DNA of 64,000 nt from Acheta domesticus (Eukaryota; Arthropoda; Insecta; Orthoptera; Gryllidae). The notes below the pieces were generated by a model. It ran no database searches. It saw only the letters and a list, made by a program, of their open reading frames with translations, and was not told where the DNA came from. Both the position numbers and the translations under genes were made by a program. This document shows, piece by piece, positions 12,229 to 23,528 of the stretch. Position 1 is the stretch's first letter; every line of letters begins with the position of its first letter. The stretch covers positions 142,208,734-142,272,733 of the forward strand of contig JAHLJT010000631.1 in the NCBI GenBank assembly GCA_031308135.1, read 5' to 3'.

Positions 12229-12584
12229 AAAATTATTACCATTGTCCAATCAATTATTTAGTCCAAATATTTTTCTCAATTTTCTCTCATTTTTTACCAA
12301 AAGATTCCACGGTATTTGACATGAAAATAAAGATATCAAGCCTGCCATTACGATGAGATCATACGTATTCGGGACGTTACGGAGACAAAGAATAGACTTT
12401 AAGCATTTGCTTTAAGGCAACATGCCAATAAATATAGTTTCCATGTTCCATGTCAAGACGCAAAACACTATGACGGAAACGTCATGACGAAAGTCACAGC
12501 CCGGTTGTCATAAGATGCTGAAAATGTGAAGTAAGCTTTGGAAATCTTAGTTGTGTGGAAAGTAATATTTTCACAGCCATATAA

Positions 12585-12715
12585 CTAGTGGTGCTACAGA
12601 ATGGCACAGACTTTCCCGTATTAGTTTTCTATTTCCTTGGGTTTTCGCTAGCTATATTGAATTGCCACATACTCTTTCTTGCCAGCTGCTATCACCGCCA
12701 AAAGTACATTTTTTT
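12585..12715 (-). mobile_element. Helentron-like repeat, solo 3' end
   Basis: On the minus strand the sequence ends CTGTAGCACCACTAG followed by TTATATG. About 130 bases of the 3' part are present and the rest is missing. The sequence between 12229 and 12584 is AT-rich and shows no gene. Confidence 0.6.
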
Positions 12716-12947
12716 GTATACCAGTATTATAAACAAACATTTTACATTAACAAAATCGTTCATAGTATGGCATATTATTGCACGAATCATTAAGTCATCC
12801 CTATTTCTGCACGAAATATGAGCTATCACTGACGTAATAGTCACGGCCCCTATATATTGTCAGTTGTGGAGTTTAAAGAAGGCAGTGGTACCATATAAAT
12901 TGATTGCAGTGTTCGCAGTAAAATCAAATACGTTATGAAAAAACTTA

Positions 12948-13529
12948 CTTTTAAAAACTTGGATTGCATTTGCCCTGATTGTAAAACAAAAAGGTTTTTT
13001 GTGTTTAACATGTAAGGGTCTTAAGGAAATATATTTTTTACAGACCTCAACATAATTAAATTCTTCACTGGATACGATATTAAATCTTCCAGGCTTGTCA
13101 TTTTTTGTTCACTATCAAAACAGAACCTTCTTCTTTCACATCGTTGATGCACAAATTGTACAATTCGACACGTCTACAAGCACCAGATATGCCAAAAATA
13201 GCAACAACCTGAAAATCATACCAGTTATTAATACAATACACCAGTTAATAACTTAACTATTATTGCCACTGTCATTATTATACCTTCATTAAAGAAAAGT
13301 TTCATCATCAGGTTTTTATAAGAAGTGTGTTTACATCTTGTTGGGAAAATACCATTGCTTTTATAGGTTGATATCCCATATTTACGTGTTTCGTAAGTAA
13401 AGTTACTTTGTGAAAAGTTCCAATATCAATATTCTCTTTGATCTTTAGCATTTCTATTAATTTGGAATATGTGCACCACAGTCTCGACGCTTTACATGCT
13501 GTGGACTTAATGTTTAAAGAAGCATGCAT
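12948..13529 (-). pseudogene. Tyrosine-recombinase (Crypton-like) pseudogene with one intron
   Basis: The minus-strand exon at 13284-13529 reads ...SRLWCTYSKLIEMLKIKE.. and ends in a D-D-E-T-F-rich stretch. A 75-bp intron (13209-13283, GT...AG, preceded by TTTTCAG) follows. The exon from 13208 down to about 12948 begins VVAIFGISGACRRVEL and continues with ND-V-K-E-E-G-S-V-L-I-V and later YISLRP. The G-A-C-R-R-x-E-L motif matches the first catalytic-arginine box of the tyrosine-recombinase-like proteins common in insect genomes, as I know them. At least two frameshifts and a stop (near 13300 and 13105) show decay. The N-terminal part and the C-terminal HxxR...Y box are not seen. Family assignment rests on memory of the motif. 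Confidence 0.5.
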
Positions 13530-14199
13530 TAAATTAGGTTGGCTGGCTTGCTTACGTGACTGACGTGCTGTGGCTGTGCTCCAATATTTTACTCATTTTC
13601 AGCTATTTTTCTACATATTTCAGGTGACTTTTGCTGTTAAACTGTCTTCTTTACTTGTTTACTTGTTACAGATAAGCTGAAAGAGATTTATATTGTCGGA
13701 AGCAGTGAAAAAAGAAGTAATCCAAATACTTGATTTAAAAGACGGCGTAACGGACAAACGTTCATTTGAACAGTGTAAAGACCATTAATATTAAATTTTC
13801 TCTGTAAATTAATTGAAAATTGCGTAAAGTTTTTAAACTATTAGTGAAAGTGTTGTGAAAATTGTGAAAACATAAAAATTCAAAGTTTCGTAACCACAGT
13901 AACGGAAAGACTTGAACTTTATATTTAAATTTGTGGAAGTGGTGAATTTCGTGACCTTTCAATAGGTAAAGTATAGTAATCTAATTGTATTTATTAGTTT
14001 GCAGCTTCAATCTATTAAACACACTGAACGCTTTTTGAATTTAATTAATCACATTTAAATACTAATTAGAATCAGATCACCGTTATTTTTAAATAAATAC
14101 GTAACGTAATTTAAATAAGTTAATACAATTAAATTTAAAAGATAAGTTAGGGAGTAGTTTTTTTTGTAGTATTCTGAATTATCTATTTACTTATTTTCA
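13530..14199. other. AT-rich spacer, probably including LINE 5' UTR
   Basis: No recognisable coding sequence. The 5' boundary of the CR1-type LINE must lie in or just after this stretch, but with one long copy I cannot place it. Confidence 0.4.
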
Positions 14200-14231
14200 T
14201 ATTTACCACGCACTTGACACGCATTCGTGAC

Positions 14232-15367
14232 ATGGCTACTAATCGTTATACACTCTCTACTCTCTACGCTCTCAAAGCCGATCTTCTGAAAGCCTTCACA
14301 CACATCAACAGTAATTTAGATGAACATATCCGAAGGCTCGAAGAGGTCGTTCAAAACACAGACGGTTGGACAACAATAGGCAACACCGCAAAAACCTCCA
14401 ACCGTCCATTCGCGGAAGCAAAAACACAATCACCACCACCAATCACGACTCAAAACAGATTTTCTGTATTAGACTACTACAATGAGTTTCCTTGCCTTCC
14501 CAATCCTCACCACCCCCACCCATTATCGACACGTCCATTCACAAACCAACGCAAACAGGCTAGCAAGCGCAAAGTAACAAAGACACGTAGAGTTGCGCAA
14601 ACTAGCTCACCAGAAAACAAGGACATTCCCACTGAGCCCATCAAAAGGTACTCATTTTAGCAGATAGCCATGGGCGACAAATCTCCTCCCTGCTCAGTGA
14701 GAAACTCCCAACCAATTTCTCTGCCATGTGTGTGTTTAAACCTAACGGGAGGTTTGCCGACGTGACCAGTGAGTTGGACACGCACACAAAAACCCTCACC
14801 AAACGGGATACTGTAATCATCATAGGAGGGCAGAATGACATTAATTTGGGTGGTCACTTTACGCCTGAAGAACATGTTGACAAATTACAACGTGCCGCCC
14901 AAAACACGAACATTGTAGTCTCGACTCTGCCCTTCTGGTACAACAAGCCCACACTATGCAAAGAAATTAGTCACGCAAACAACCAATTGAAACTGCATCT
15001 GAGAGACACACATGTTAAATTGTTTGAGCTAAACTTTCTCTCAGAAAAACACTTCACCCGACATGGTCTTCACCTGAACCTTGTCGGAAAACATGCACTC
15101 GGTAGTGAGCTTGCAAAACACATCATTTCACAAACTTGGCAGTGTCCTGCCCAAGACCCATCCCCACCCACATCTCCTAGTTCTCTTCCATCCCCTGGGA
15201 CCCCTTTGGACCCAATTACCTTATCCCCTGAACCTAATCCGTGTATTACCTTTCCCACTATTCATTCCTCTACATCTGTCACCCCTCCTTCCTCACCTCT
15301 TGTCACTGCTGGGACACGATACTTCCTTCGACCACGCACTCGAGGTAAAAATGAAATAAATAAATAG
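14232..15367 (+). pseudogene. LINE ORF1 with SGNH-hydrolase (esterase) domain, one frameshift
   Basis: The first ATG is at 14232. The N-terminal part (to about 14650) is Lys/Glu/Leu-rich and may form a short coiled coil. It is followed by a Pro/Ser/Thr-rich linker. The frame then shifts by one base near 14648. In the new frame the SGNH blocks appear: block I L-A-D-S-H-G-R (about 14655), block III I-I-G-G-Q-N-D-I (about 14815) and block V H-F-T-R-H-G-L-H-L-N (about 15052). The C-terminus is a Pro/Ser-rich tail ending at TAG 15365-15367. CR1-group LINEs carry such an esterase in ORF1, and it is thought to act on membranes or RNP trafficking. The break is most simply a single-base deletion. Confidence 0.7.
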
Positions 15368-15409
15368 CAACTACAGTCAGATGCAGCAGAAAAACATCCG
15401 TGTAGGTAC

Positions 15410-18294
15410 ATGCAAAAGATTCGAATAATGCATCATAATGTGCAATCTCTTTCAAATAAAATTGAATTTATCGAGGCAGCATTACAATGTGATCTAAGAC
15501 AAATAGATGTTTTTTGCTTTACAGAACATTGGTTGTCTCAAAATGATATAAACACACTCCAAATTCCTAGCTTTTACCTTGCAGGATCGTATTGCAGAGC
15601 GAAGGAATCAAATAAGGGCCCTGCTTACGGAGGTTCGTGTATTTACATAAGAAATTATATTGATTCTACCTTCTTGTCAGAATTCAATTTATATGCAGTT
15701 GAAAAAGTTTTTGAAACAACAGTAGTACATCTTACTACGCTCAAAATTATCTTACTTTGCATTTACAGACCTCCAACAAAGCGAGCTTCAGATTATTTCA
15801 CTTTCTTGGAAAATCTAGAGATAATTCTGAACAAAATTAGTAAACTCTCTTTTAAATCCATTGTTGTATGTGGAGATTTCAATATTGATTTTCTGAGCGA
15901 ATCCCACGAAAAAGAGAAGTTTCTGAATTTACTTCATTCTTTTAATTTAGACATTACAGTGAATGTACCTACACGGAATACGCTTAAATCACAAAAAGCA
16001 TTAGATCAAATTATAATTAACAAAACCACAACTACATATGAAATAATAACGAATAATCTAGGATACAGTGACCACGATGCACAAATTCTTACAATTACTA
16101 GGAACATAAACACTGACACGATAAATAATACACGCATGTGCAGAGCATTCACTAAAGTTAATATAAAATTATTTACGGACTACTTGATGAAGGAATCATG
16201 GGACGAAGTTTATAACGCTGTTGACACAAATGAAAAATGTAATTTATTTTTCTCCAAGCTTTCAATTCATTTTAACGCGTGCTTTCCTATTAAAAAGAGA
16301 AAATTAAACATTTCAAGCAAAAGTAATACTTGGATCACACAAGGAATTAGAACATCGTGTAAAAACAAACGTACGCTTTACTTTATTTCTAAACATCATA
16401 ACGTATCACCCGGTTTCCATATATACTTCCGAGAATATAAAAGAATTTTAAGAAAAGTAATAGTTCAGGCAAAAATAATGAAAAATAGTCAGGACATTTT
16501 GAGCGCTAGTAACAAAACTAAAGCAATGTGGGATATCGTAAAAAATACAACCACATCATCTCGATACCTTGTAGAGAACGTTATTTTAAAGGATAATGAA
16601 AGAGAAACGAGTAATCCGGAAAAAGTTGCCAATCTCTTCAACAAACACTTTTCCAGAATTGCGTCTGATCTCACGAAGGGACTAAAATCACAAAATTCAA
16701 CATTTTACACTTCCCAAAAAATTTCAGATACGATGTTTATTCCCGAAACTTCTCCCAACGAAATCCTCAGAATAGTCAGTAAACTAAAAATAAATATTCA
16801 TCTGGTTTAGATGAATTTCCGGATTGTTTATTAAAAACTTGTGCACCTGCCTTTATACATCCGTTAACTCACATTTTCAATGCTTCTTTATGTACAGGAA
16901 TATTTCCAGATATTTTCAAAACAGCAAAAATTAAGCCACTTTTTAAAAAAGGGAACAAAAATGATATTCAAAATTACCGGCCAATTTCTCTTTTGTCAGT
17001 TTTCTCAAAAATATTAGAAAGGCTTTTCTACTTACGAATGGAAACATTTCTCAGGAAAAACAGAGCGTTTTCAGACTCACAACACGGTTTTAGAAAATCA
17101 AAATCTACGGAAACTGCCATTTTTTCTTTTCTCAAAGATGTTGCTTCATCAATAGACCAAAATGAAGTACCCATTGGAATATTCTTAGATCTGTCGAAAG
17201 CTTTTGACGTTATTGACCATAAGATCTTGCTCTCAAAATTACCTTCGTATGGAATTCGTGGTATTGCCCTAGATTGGATAACTTCTTACCTTAAACATCG
17301 GACTCAAAGAGTAGAAATACCATACTGGCAGGAAAGGACATTACATACTTATATTTCCAATTCTTTGCCAATTGTGCATGGGGTCCCGCAAGGTTCGATC
17401 TTAGGTCCTATTCTCTTTCTGTTATATGTAAACGATATGCCCTCGTCTATTAAAAATGGAAGAACGGTTCTGTTTGCTGATGACACGAATGTTCTTTGCA
17501 AAAAAGAAGCAGTAAATAGTACAATTTCAGAAGTTTCAAATTGGTTTAATAATAACAAATTAATTGTTAACGAAAGAAAAACTGTTTCAATGCATTTTTG
17601 CATCTCAAATCGGAAATCGCATGTTCCATTGAAAATGAACAATATGCAATTAGCTGATGTTGAGGCAACAAAATTTTTAGGTCTTTCAATTCAATCAAAC
17701 CTCAAATGGAATGTACATATAACAGAATTAAACACTAAATTAAGTTCATTATGCTATGCATTCAGAATTCTTTCAAATTCTGTCAGCCTTCATGCAGCTC
17801 GTTGCGTTTATTTTGCAAATGTGCATTCGCGCCTGAGATATGGCATAATATTCTGGGGAAGCTCATCCTGTAGTATTCAGACCTTCAGATTGCAAAAGAA
17901 AATTATTCGAATAATGAAAAAATGCCTTCCACGTGATTCCTGCAAGCCTCTTTTCATTGAGCTGGGAATCCTACCATTGCCTTGTCTATTTATTTACGAA
18001 TCTGTAATATTTGTCAAAAATGACCTACTTAACGGAGGGAACATATTTTCATGCAATATTGATATTTATAATTACAACACACGCCGTAGAAATCACGTGC
18101 ATCAAGTGTCAGTATCAACAGCTCAGTACAAGAAATCAACATACAATACATGTACGTTACTTTACAACGCATTGCCAGATGACATAAAACAATTAAAGTC
18201 GGTACACAAATTTAAGTTAAAAGTAAAATCTTTTCTGCTGCAAAACTGTTTCTATACAATTAGAGACTATACTGATCGTGAAAAAGAAAAATAA
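15410..18294 (+). pseudogene. LINE ORF2: AP-endonuclease plus reverse transcriptase, one frameshift
   Basis: From ATG 15410 the endonuclease domain shows the expected residues in order: H-H-N-V-Q-S-L, C-F-T-E-H-W-L, C-G-D-F-N-I-D and the terminal Y-S-D-H-D. The frame is lost near 16795-16800 and resumes one frame over with S-G-L-D-E-F-P. The reverse transcriptase then follows: Y-R-P-I-S-L-L, F-L-D-L-S-K-A-F-D, HGVPQGSILGPILF, and the catalytic L-F-A-D-D near 17475. A thumb and a C-terminal region end at TAA 18292-18294. Total length is about 960 codons, normal for the group. There is no RNase H. Apart from the single shift the frame is open, so this copy is fairly young. Confidence 0.85.
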
Positions 18295-18651
18295 TGTTTA
18301 ATGTAACAAAACAAAGATATATAATGAATTAGTTTATGTTTGCATTGTATACATTTAAAAAAATATTTAATACGCCTGTAACAAGTAATGTACTTCAGCT
18401 TCCGGGTCAATGACCCCCATCTCGATCAGGTTTTTGTCCAGTTTCCCTGATACATTGAGCAAATGCTGAGATGGCCCCTTGTTTTGCTTCTGGACGTAAA
18501 TGTAGCTTCACTGTACGCACGTTTTGTTGAGCACTCCTTTTGCTTGTAGTTCATTTACAGTTAAAAATTGATTTTCTATAACTCGGGAACAAACATTTTT
18601 CAAATATCTTTATTTTCTAAAATAATTATTTTCTAAATTCATTTTTGCTTG

Positions 18652-18656
<5 letters not shown>

Positions 18657-18696
<40 letters not shown>
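18657..18696 (+). repeat. Poly(T) tract in LINE 3' UTR
   Basis: A run of 40 T. The relative at 22450-22465 has only about 8 T at the same place, so this homopolymer has expanded in this copy. Confidence 0.9.
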
Positions 18697-18700
<4 letters not shown>

Positions 18701-18792
18701 CTGGCCCTCAAGAAAATGTGCGCAGATAAATTTCTTTCCCCACACGTCATATACAGTTTTTACTGTTTTTTGACAAATAAATAAATAAATTA

Positions 18793-19326
18793 ACAAACGT
18801 CTTTTATGTGCATTATACTTACTTCACGAAACTGCTCCGATAGATACGAAAGAAAAACAGCTTTGCATAATACATTTGCATATTTTTTATCCATAAATTT
18901 CCTTAACTTTAAGTACTCTTTCTCATAAAGTTTGCAAGGCTTTTTCGCTATCATAGCGAAAAAGCTTTTCTGCTTTTGTAGATTCTACCACAATTTCTCT
19001 AGGCAAATCCATTATGTTTGAATCACGACTTTCAAACTAATTGCCATTTGTAAACAAATTTGTTGGTTAGGTAACACTCATGACAAAACATGAATTTGAG
19101 ATCTACTACAACTACGAATTACAACTTAACACAATTAATTTCGCTTCCTTAAATCCCTATAATACTGTCATACAAAAAAATGGTGATGCAATTCGTTTAT
19201 AATGTTAATTTTTTGCCCTCGTAAGAAGATATTACAGAACTCACTTCTAACATCGTTCGTTCGGTAATATCTTCTTATTCGTGTAAAAAAAGGAAAACGT
19301 TTTAAATTAATTGCATAATATGCTAT
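18793..19326. other. AT-rich spacer
   Basis: The only visible item is a short inverted pair GCTTTTTCGCTA/TAGCGAAAAAGC at 18939-18966, which forms a 12-bp hairpin. A second pair, GTAAGAAGATATTAC and its near-inverse GTAATATCTTCTTA, occurs at 19221-19279. There is no gene. Confidence 0.4.
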
Positions 19327-20800
19327 TGTCATTTTCTTACTTTTTCTGTTTCCTGTAGATAGAGCGCAAACATTAATTTTAGAATATTAAAGAACACAAA
19401 AAACTAGTCATAAATGACATTTTTGTTTTACAAATTATGTGCCGTTTAAGAAAAAATGGCGTTTTAGCGCTACTAAATATGCGAAATTTGAAGCTCATTT
19501 TCACAGAAAATGTTTGGGTTTTCAAAATACTTTATTTGAAGTTATTTTAAGCACTTACACTCAAAAATATAAGAATATTCACAAATTGCTGGTATGTGAA
19601 TATTAAAGATGTGAGAGATCATTCAAAAAAATTGTAATTATGTACTTTTTGAAAAAACAAAAAAATAACTCAAAATAAACTTCACGTCATATTAAAGAGT
19701 GTAATTATCACTATCTGTTACAAAAGTTTCAAGAAAAAAATTGCAGCGGTATATGAGAAAATGGCGTTTGAGCATTTCTGAAAATGCCGAAATTTGAGCT
19801 ACTTTTCACAGAAAACGGTTATGTTTTCGAAAAAACTACTTGACATTATTTAAAGCATACATATTCGTAAATATAATAATGTGGAAAAATCGCCGATAAT
19901 GTAAATATTAACGACGTGAGAGACAAGTAAAAAAATTTACATTTTTGTAATTTTTGAAAAAACCAACCGATAGAAAAATATGGCTTTTATGTCATTGATA
20001 GAGTACATTTACCACTATCCCTACCTAAAGTTTAAAGAAAAAATTTGGAGCCGTTTTTGAGAAAATCTTGTTTTTGTAATTTTTTATGTTGCACATATTG
20101 CACGCAATATTGCACGAAAACTACTAAAATTTTGAGAAACATTTACATGACCTTTATGAAAGAACTCAATATGCAGAACAAATTTAATTTGAAGAAAAAA
20201 TCTCTACCTTCAATTTTGTAGTTGGAGAAAGACGCCGAAAAAAATTCAAACTTTCAACATTTTCGAAAATTCAGAGCTGTACGTGAAAATCGGACCTATG
20301 CCATGTTAATAACTGTATTTTCCTCTATTCATACAAGAAATTTAAAGAAAAAATTTGGAGCCGTTTTTGAGAAAATGTTGAAAAGCCCCGGGGGGCTTCA
20401 TATAAAGTACCCCCAAATTTTGAAGAATCTTTTTCAAAATCTCAAAGCTTTGACTAGAATCAGATCGATCGGGGAATATCCATTTTGGAAGAAATCGTAC
20501 GCATGGTTTAGGCGCTAGCAGTGTTCACAGACGGACAGACAGACGCATGGACAGACGTACGTTTTCCTTTCAATTGGGTTTTCGGTATCAAGGACCTAGA
20601 AAACAGGGTTTCTGGCTACACCACGTGTTAGGGGATTTTTATTTCTTAATTTAGCAACTGGTTTTATCCACTTATTCGTTTTCACGGCCCGGCAATTAAT
20701 TTTTTTCCGCCGAAAATTGGCCATTTTTTCGCGCAGCATTACATAACTTTCCCTGTACTACGTATATCACTCCGTGTATACGTACGTATACGGGAAAGTA
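19327..20800 (-). mobile_element. Helentron-like element lacking its 3' tip
   Basis: On the minus strand the 5' end TACTTTCCCGTATACG is intact at 20800. The body includes the TCCG tract (about 20528-20558) and the repeated modules with TTTTGAGAAAATG and GAAATTTGAAGCT that form the long version of the family. The sequence stops before the 3' hairpin. There is no open frame of interest. Confidence 0.6.
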
Positions 20801-21299
20801 AAAAGCAGTGGAGCTGTGAATATCAAATTATAAGCGGTAAGTGTCAATGTTAGTTTTCATTGTAATTTGGGTTATTTGGTAAAAGATATTGAGGGGAATA
20901 TTTGATGGTTAATCCTTATAGATCGACATAGTCTAGAATTAAAGTTCAGAAGCATTATCAATCGTAAATTATAATAGTGATTTTTGTGTTTCATGTGTTG
21001 AAGTTAATTTAGTTCATTTAATTTAAAAAGACATCGCATTTTCCGAAGGGTTTGTGTTGGGATAGCTCCGTAGTGGGATTTTTTAAAAATGTATTTACTT
21101 ATTGTTGAAAATTTACATAGCTCAGTAATTTATGACTTCTTCATATGTATTTTGTTGGCTTACAACTATTCTTATTCTAACTTATTTACTAAACTGTCTA
21201 CTATTTGATGTAGGGTACTCAGAGCATCTACTATTTCATTTACTGTGTGGAGAAAATATTTAAGAATGCTTCTAATGGGAATCTGTTTTTAATACAGAT
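20801..21299. other. AT-rich spacer
   Basis: No recognisable coding sequence. It may hold the far 3' end of the adjoining minus-strand Jockey relic. Confidence 0.35.
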
Positions 21300-21805
21300 T
21301 AGGAAATAATTGACTGATGCTAGGTTATAATGGGCAGCTTGTGCTATTGAGTTCATATTTGAATATAAAGTATTGGATGGACTATGTGATGGGTGATAGG
21401 TGTTATATTCAATTCTTTATGGAGTATGGAACCAAGGAGCATTTGTTGCTATTCGGAGGAATTTGTTTTGCATCACTTGAATTCTATTTATGTTCGTTGG
21501 CCAGGCATTTATTGGGTACGCGTATAGCATCAGCGGTCTAATTATTGTTTCTATATAAGGCTATTGCATTGTTTAATGATAGTTTACTTTTATCGTTGAG
21601 TAAGACCTTTAGTTGAACTAACTTTATTTTAGTGAGTTTCATCTTTTCGGTTATGTGGGTTTTCCATTTTAGTCTGGTGTCGAAATTTAGTTGAATTTTG
21701 GATAGTATTTGATAGTTTCGTTTTGTGGGATCGTGGGGCCTGGGTGGAGAATGGCCTGAGTGAGATGATTTTTGTTACTGATTTGGTCGGGTTAAGTTTT
21801 CTTTT
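21300..21805 (-). pseudogene. Jockey-type LINE relic (RT thumb region)
   Basis: Translated on the minus strand with frame changes, the text L-S-L-N-N-A-I-A-L-Y, T-I-I-R-P-L-M-L-Y-A-Y-P, then I-Q-V-M-Q-N-K-F-L-R-I-A-T-N-A-P-W can be read. This is the block after the RT palm in Jockey-clade elements. Many frameshifts and stops mark it as old. It ends exactly where the truncated CR1-type copy at 21808 begins. Confidence 0.55.
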
Positions 21806-21807
21806 GG

Positions 21808-22590
21808 TGGGAACATATTTTCATGTAATACTTATATTTATAATTACAACACACGTCGTAAAAATCACGTTCATCAAGTGTCAGTGTCAACAGATCATTA
21901 CAAGAAATCTACATACAATACATTTACGTTACTTTACAACGACATTAAATAATTAAATTCGGTACACAAATTTAAGTTCAAAGCAAATTTTTTCTGCTGC
22001 ATAACTGTTCATATACAATTAGAGACTAGGCTGATTGTCAAAAAGAAAAATAATGTTTATTTTAACAAAACAATGATATATAATGAATTAATTTACATTT
22101 GTATTGTATACATATGTACATACAAGTATGTTTATGTTTAAAAAAATTATTTTTACGCCTGTAACAAATAATGTGCTTCAGCTTCCGGGTCAATGGCCCC
22201 CTCTCGATCAGGTTTTTGTCCAGTTTCCCTGACCCATTGAGCAAATGCTGAGAGAGCCCCTTCTGGACATAAATGTAGTTTCACTGAGCGCACGTTTTGT
22301 TGAGCACTCCTTTTGCTTGTAGTGGTAGGAATAGAACTGATGTTCGTTACTATTTTGATAGCAATGCATAAAAATCAAATCAGCTGTTCATTTACCTTTG
22401 AAATTGTTTTTCTATAACTCAGGAACGAAAATGTCTAGTTTTTCAAATGTTGCTAATATCGTGTTTTTTTTTATTGTGGGCATCAAGGAAATGTGCGCAG
22501 ATAATGTCTTCCCCCATAGGTCATACACAGTTTTTACTGTTTTTGAGCAAATAAATAAATATATAAATAAATAAGTAAATAAATATTCTA
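21808..22590 (+). mobile_element. 5'-truncated copy of the CR1/L2-type LINE
   Basis: The copy begins within the last ~90 codons of ORF2 (N-T-R-R-K-N-H-V-H-Q equivalent) and continues through the same 3' UTR as 18295-18792. It ends in a TAAA-rich tail at about 22545-22590. Small deletions break the ORF2 remnant. The lack of the 40-T tract distinguishes it from the long copy. Confidence 0.75.
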
Positions 22591-22601
22591 CGTTTTGTAG
22601 T

Positions 22602-23528
22602 GAGTTGTACAGTTTTGGAAACAAAAATTGATCGCGGTTGTCTGCGGCCAAGTTCAGCTTTTGGACGGCTTGAGCAAGCCCATGACATGACGAAACGTCG
22701 CAGGTGGAGCCTCACAAACCACCGCAGCCAATCCGAACACAGGTGGGAGTGCCCTAACGAAATTACGTCGTAGAAAATGGCGGGCGTAAACAATTCCGAA
22801 ATGTGCGCAATTCCTGTGGGAGAGTGTCCCCAAAGTGTCCGAGAGTTGAATATCAGAAAATAACAGTTTACACAAGAGATGGAAATTGATTGCTTAATAT
22901 CTAGTTTGTTACTTTAATAATAAATATACACTTGCTCTTTGAATTTTATTGTCTTTTATTGAAATGGTTCCCTAGAAGTCTTCTATTGATTTGAAGGAGA
23001 CAGATTTTGCAATTTTTGCAAATTTTAGAAACTAATGAACAATTGCAAATATGCAATTACAATAGTTTTTCTTATGGAAAAAATCTGAAGTGAACTGGAT
23101 GTTTGATAAAGTTCATGGATTGTATATGAACAACAATATTGAAATTCAAATGTGTATAAGAAAGGAATTGGTTTAAAATTAGTGTTATTTTATCTCACAT
23201 CAACGTAATTTCTTCAATAAGAATTGTGTTAACAGAGGTTAAGTGTATGTGTTCATATATATTTGAATAAATTTACTTTCATGTTCATAAAAGTGTTTCA
23301 TTCCTTGTATTTTTATTTGAAAATATTTCCACATCTGAACTAGCGACGCCCGTCATTTTCTGCGATGTAATTTTGTTAGGGCACTCCCACCTGTGTTCAG
23401 ATTGGCTGCGATGGTTTGTGAGGCTTTGCCTGCAACGTTTCGTCATGACAAGGGCTGCCGAAGCCGTGGACAAGCTGAACTTTGGCGCAGACGTCAGCGA
23501 TCAATTTTTATTTCTAGAACTGTACATA
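22602..23528. mobile_element. Element with ~185-bp terminal inverted repeats
   Basis: The left arm at 22602-22790 and the right arm at 23345-23528 are inverted matches. Shared words include TGTACAGTT at the outer tips, AAAAATTGATCGC, CATGACGAAACGT, and a long identical core around ACAGGTGGGAGTGCCCTAAC. The interior of about 550 bases is AT-rich and non-coding. I cannot identify a target duplication. It could be a MITE-like DNA element or two inverted copies of one repeat. Confidence 0.55.

Larger units (their letters stand above)
14200..18792 (+). mobile_element. Nearly complete CR1/L2-type LINE
   Basis: The order is ORF1 (SGNH-esterase type), then ORF2 (AP-endonuclease and reverse transcriptase), then a 3' UTR of about 0.5 kb ending in TTTTTGACAAATAAATAAAT. 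The same 3' UTR text (for example CTTCCGGGTCAATG and CAGTTTCCCTGA) recurs in the two truncated relatives at 21808-22590 and 52036-53194. All three end in TAAA-type repeats, which fixes the 3' end near 18792. The 5' boundary is uncertain. Autonomous once, it is now disabled by one frameshift in each ORF. Confidence 0.8.

Noticed and set aside
16795..16810. Natural end of a short endonuclease-only LINE protein
   Set aside because: The downstream frame continues the RT with no gap in homology, so the stop comes from a frameshift.
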